A DNA stretch of 64,000 nucleotides, taken from Termitomyces sp. T153. Lineage: Eukaryota > Basidiomycota > Agaricomycetes > Agaricales > Lyophyllaceae. Positions within the stretch are counted from its first letter, which is position 1. Every line of letters begins with the position of its first letter. A model generated the notes under the pieces. It did not search any database. It saw only the letters and a program-made list of their open reading frames with translations, and was not told where the DNA came from. The stretch spans positions 1 to 64,000 of the forward strand of contig JACKQL020000051.1 of NCBI GenBank assembly GCA_018296165.2, written 5' to 3'. Position numbers and translations under genes: made by a program. Shown one piece after another: positions 61,603-64,000 of the stretch.

Positions 61603-62275
61603 ATGAGCACAGCGTCGCAACGCATATACGATAAATCGCAGCAGATGTATAATGCACAAGACATGCACATGAGGAACAGCGAGGAAGAAGAACCCCATTA
61701 CGATAGTGATCCTGACGATGCATCGTCAACAGAAGAACGTAGGTGTACCGCAATGGCGAGCACAAAATGACATGTCATGAAGGTATCAATCAGACTACAG
61801 GCTCGAGCTGAACAATTTGTCGATTTCTCGGCGGCTGCGACTCCGATACGTGATAGGAAGCAAGGGAACAATGCACAACCCCACATGGACTGTCACAGCT
61901 TTTGGTGGGTGATCCTGACATGATCTTGTTCGATGCCACTAGAGGATAGGTGATCATACAGTCGGCAATGAGACATATGGCGTATACGGAGTTGGTTCTG
62001 GGTCTACTAAGGCAAAGGCGAAGGAGGAGGCATCAAAGGTTGCCTTGATGAGCTTGAGAAACGATGGCCGGGATAGGCAAAAGAAAAAGAACAAGAAACG
62101 CGATGATCGAGCCCTTCCAGACCTGGAAAAGTTAATTCTACACGACAGAGCGCAACTCGAGGCTGTGGGCAGATCAAGTGCGAAGAACGGACCGATAATG
62201 GATGATTCGAGTTTGGGAACAGGAGGAAGTGAGGTCCAGGATAAGCAATGTGTGACCATAGCCCTTGCAGATTAG
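61603..62275 (+). CDS. Small dsRNA-binding motif protein
   Basis: Three exons, 61603-61742, 61801-61904 and 61962-62275; 185 aa. One double-stranded RNA-binding motif spans about residues 47-110: LELNNLSISRRLRLRYV, HNPTWTVTAFV, then YGVGSGSTKAKAKEEASKVAL, which is the helix-2 region that contacts RNA through its Lys/Ser residues. The N-terminal 46 residues are acidic and low-complexity (EEEEPHYDSDPDD). The C-terminal part is basic (RQKKKNKKRDD) then Ser/Gly-rich. No catalytic domain is present, so it is not a Dicer or ADAR itself. Single-motif proteins of this type are common in mushroom genomes with unknown function (general knowledge). The start codon is the first in frame; an upstream exon cannot be excluded. 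Confidence 0.8.
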
Positions 62276-63129
62276 TGTAGCGGTATGGCATTGTTTTATC
62301 ATAGAAAGGACGGAAGCAAGACATTCATGAAGTCAAGAGCCAATGAGCTATGCAGTAATGGGTTGGTGGGAGTATCTAGTATCTAGCGGCCTCAGGTAAT
62401 GGCTGTCCGATTTTTGAAAGGCAGATCCACTTTCAGAGAATGGATAACTCATAGAAGACAAATGATATCTGATGATTTCAGAATGAGTAATATCCAATTG
62501 TGTCTCAGAGCTGGTTATAATGATAACTCAGTCCGGCCGGCCCCACGAGGACAAATGCTGTGGTGATTGACGTATAAAAGCCGATTCGGACGACGTCGCA
62601 CCGTGGTTTCTATATGAAGTTGGCTCGTACCTTTCTGTCCACACAGAGGCCTCCACGAAACAAGGTACATAGCCGAGTTACTCGGGAAAACCTGTCAGAG
62701 ATGGTGAGCAGGAAATCAAATGACTGATTTATTTGTTAGACAGGCTACCGCCGTACCTGTCAAGAGACTATAGGAGTACTACCGCAAATATCTCCCGAGC
62801 CAGAATGCTGGTCACAGGTCCCGCCAGGAGTCATGAACCTCCGAGTCAGGCCCAGGTAGCAATGCGATAGCAACATGCTTGGAACACCTAATTTCGAAAC
62901 CTTTTTCTCTACTGAATTCGAGGGCATGAGCATCATCAACTGACAATTTTCCGTGCATAGATAATGATTCTCCAAACATGTAGAGTAACTTTAAGATTTT
63001 AGACTCGGAAGGATGTCGAAGAGTAAGTTCATCATCCACGTGATAGTTGTTGATGCAGAAAGACGTTAGACGCCTTCGCAAACAGTCAAAAAAAAATTGG
63101 CTCCAGGCCAATAACTAGCAGTCTCTAAG
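62276..63129. other. Intergenic region with an uncertain minus frame
   Basis: Includes a minus frame 62812-63111 (99 codons, MAWSQFFFDCLRRRL..., DDELTLRHPSESKILKLLYMF) starting just 18 bp from the MAK16 start codon on the opposite strand. It looks partly protein-like but I recognise no family and cannot extend it. It may be a gene remnant or chance. Confidence 0.3.
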
Positions 63130-64000
63130 ATGCAGAGCGACGACGTGATTTGGTCGGTCATAAATCAGCAGTTTTGTTCTTACAAAGTCAAGTGAGCTTC
63201 CTGAGCAACATTTGATCTATGACCTCTATTAATTACTACGCAGGACTACCACTCAGAACTTTTGCCGCAACGAATATAATGTCACTGGATTTTGCAACCG
63301 ACAATCATGTCCACTAGCGAACTCACGATACGCAACAGTCAGAGAACAGGAAGGTGCGTCCATGGTTTCATCTTGAGAACGAATACTTAAAACAAGTGAT
63401 TTAGGCGTGCTATACCTATTTGTGAAAACAATCGAACGAGCGCATAGCCCTGCGCGAATGTGGGAGCGTGTTAGGCTTTCAAATAATTATACCAAGGCCC
63501 TTGAACAGGTGCGCACAAAACTACGACTTTTCTCACTCCTTCAGTCGTCGAACGCATACAGATTGACGCCGAGCTTATACATTGGCCGAACTTTACCATT
63601 CATAAATGCAAGCAACGCGTCACGAAAATTACTCAATACCTTATTAAAATGCGGCGCTTGAAGCTACGACAACAGTATAACATCCTGCTTTTCGACCATC
63701 GTTCCTTGACTGAAATTGATTGCGATTTCATAGGCCAAAACTCATCGGTGTGAAAAAGAAGCTGGATCGACGTGAAGCCGTGCGGGAACGCAAGGCACTG
63801 TCTGCAGCGCACCTAGAGCGGTCGATAGAGAAAGAACTTATTGAACGATTGAAGTCCAAAGCGTACGGCGACGCACCACTGAATGTCAATGAGAGCGTGT
63901 GGCAAGCGATTCTCGATCGGGAAAAGAATGGAGCAGAGACATTGGCAGATGGGGAGTTAGACATGCAGGATGATGAAACAGACGAAGACGACGAGGAGTT
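63130..64000 (+). CDS. MAK16: MAK16, 60S ribosome biogenesis protein (5' part)
   Basis: Nucleolar factor needed for 66S pre-ribosomes and 25S/5.8S rRNA maturation. Five exons are visible: 63130-63191, 63244-63353, 63405-63508, 63562-63674 and 63734 onward; about 218 residues before the window ends in an acidic stretch, so the 3' end is missing. The N-terminus [21 protein letters not shown] and [18 protein letters not shown] are diagnostic, with the four conserved cysteines C16, C28, C38 and C43 likely binding metal. [16 protein letters not shown] and [19 protein letters not shown] continue the family pattern. The acidic end ([10 protein letters not shown]) is typical. Confidence 0.95.

Noticed and set aside
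1301..64000. A defence island, biosynthetic cluster or phage-like system
   Set aside because: The intact genes are unrelated housekeeping and regulatory genes with eukaryotic introns; no core biosynthetic enzyme, toxin or immunity module is present.

Overview
The window is nuclear DNA of a filamentous fungus, most likely an Agaricomycete basidiomycete (inference). Genes are split by many 48-80 bp GT-AG introns, exons can be 10-17 nt long, and the regulators, gag families and dsRNA-binding protein have the character of mushroom-forming fungi. The species cannot be fixed from this sequence. I assembled exon structures by hand from reading frame, splice consensus and family alignment, and every multi-exon CDS reported closes in frame.

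Layout. 1.3-22 kb is a normal gene-dense arm. It holds mitochondrial ribosomal protein uL14m (-), hexokinase (+, 14 exons), an intron-containing tRNA-Ala(AGC), the ribosome-assembly protein TSR4/PDCD2 (-), a Zn2Cys6 regulator 'A' (+, 18 exons), an MSC2-like zinc transporter of the CDF family (+, 12 exons) with a very His-rich loop, a second Zn2Cys6 regulator 'B' (-, 14 exons) that is a paralogue of A in inverted orientation, and a coiled-coil protein of unknown function (-). At 22-40.8 kb the DNA becomes repeat-rich and strongly CpG-depleted. It carries a decayed duplicated segment, a relic resembling a ubiquitin-peptidase fold, and a Ty1/copia element whose gag was split by a 5.6 kb Ty3/gypsy element (perfect 5-bp target duplication CTACC). 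At 41.5-43.9 kb an intact acetyl-CoA synthetase gene (-, 9 exons) lies as a CpG-normal island. 45.9-59.7 kb is a second CpG-depleted block: a gypsy gag relic (-), a chromodomain Ty3/gypsy element (+) split by a solo LTR, then a CpG-rich and apparently young 1152-bp solo LTR with a perfect ATAGT target duplication. From 59.7 kb CpG-normal DNA resumes, with a small dsRNA-binding protein gene and the 5' part of MAK16 (60S ribosome biogenesis), which runs off the right edge.

How the genes relate. Most intact genes are housekeeping: glycolysis, acetate activation, mitochondrial and cytosolic ribosome formation, tRNA. The unusual arrangement is regulator A > zinc transporter > < regulator B, an inverted paralogue pair enclosing a zinc transporter. 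A link between these regulators and zinc is only an inference from position. The transposon blocks show layered insertion with CpG loss in old copies, as expected of methylation-silenced DNA. I found no CRISPR, operon, phage or defence-island feature.
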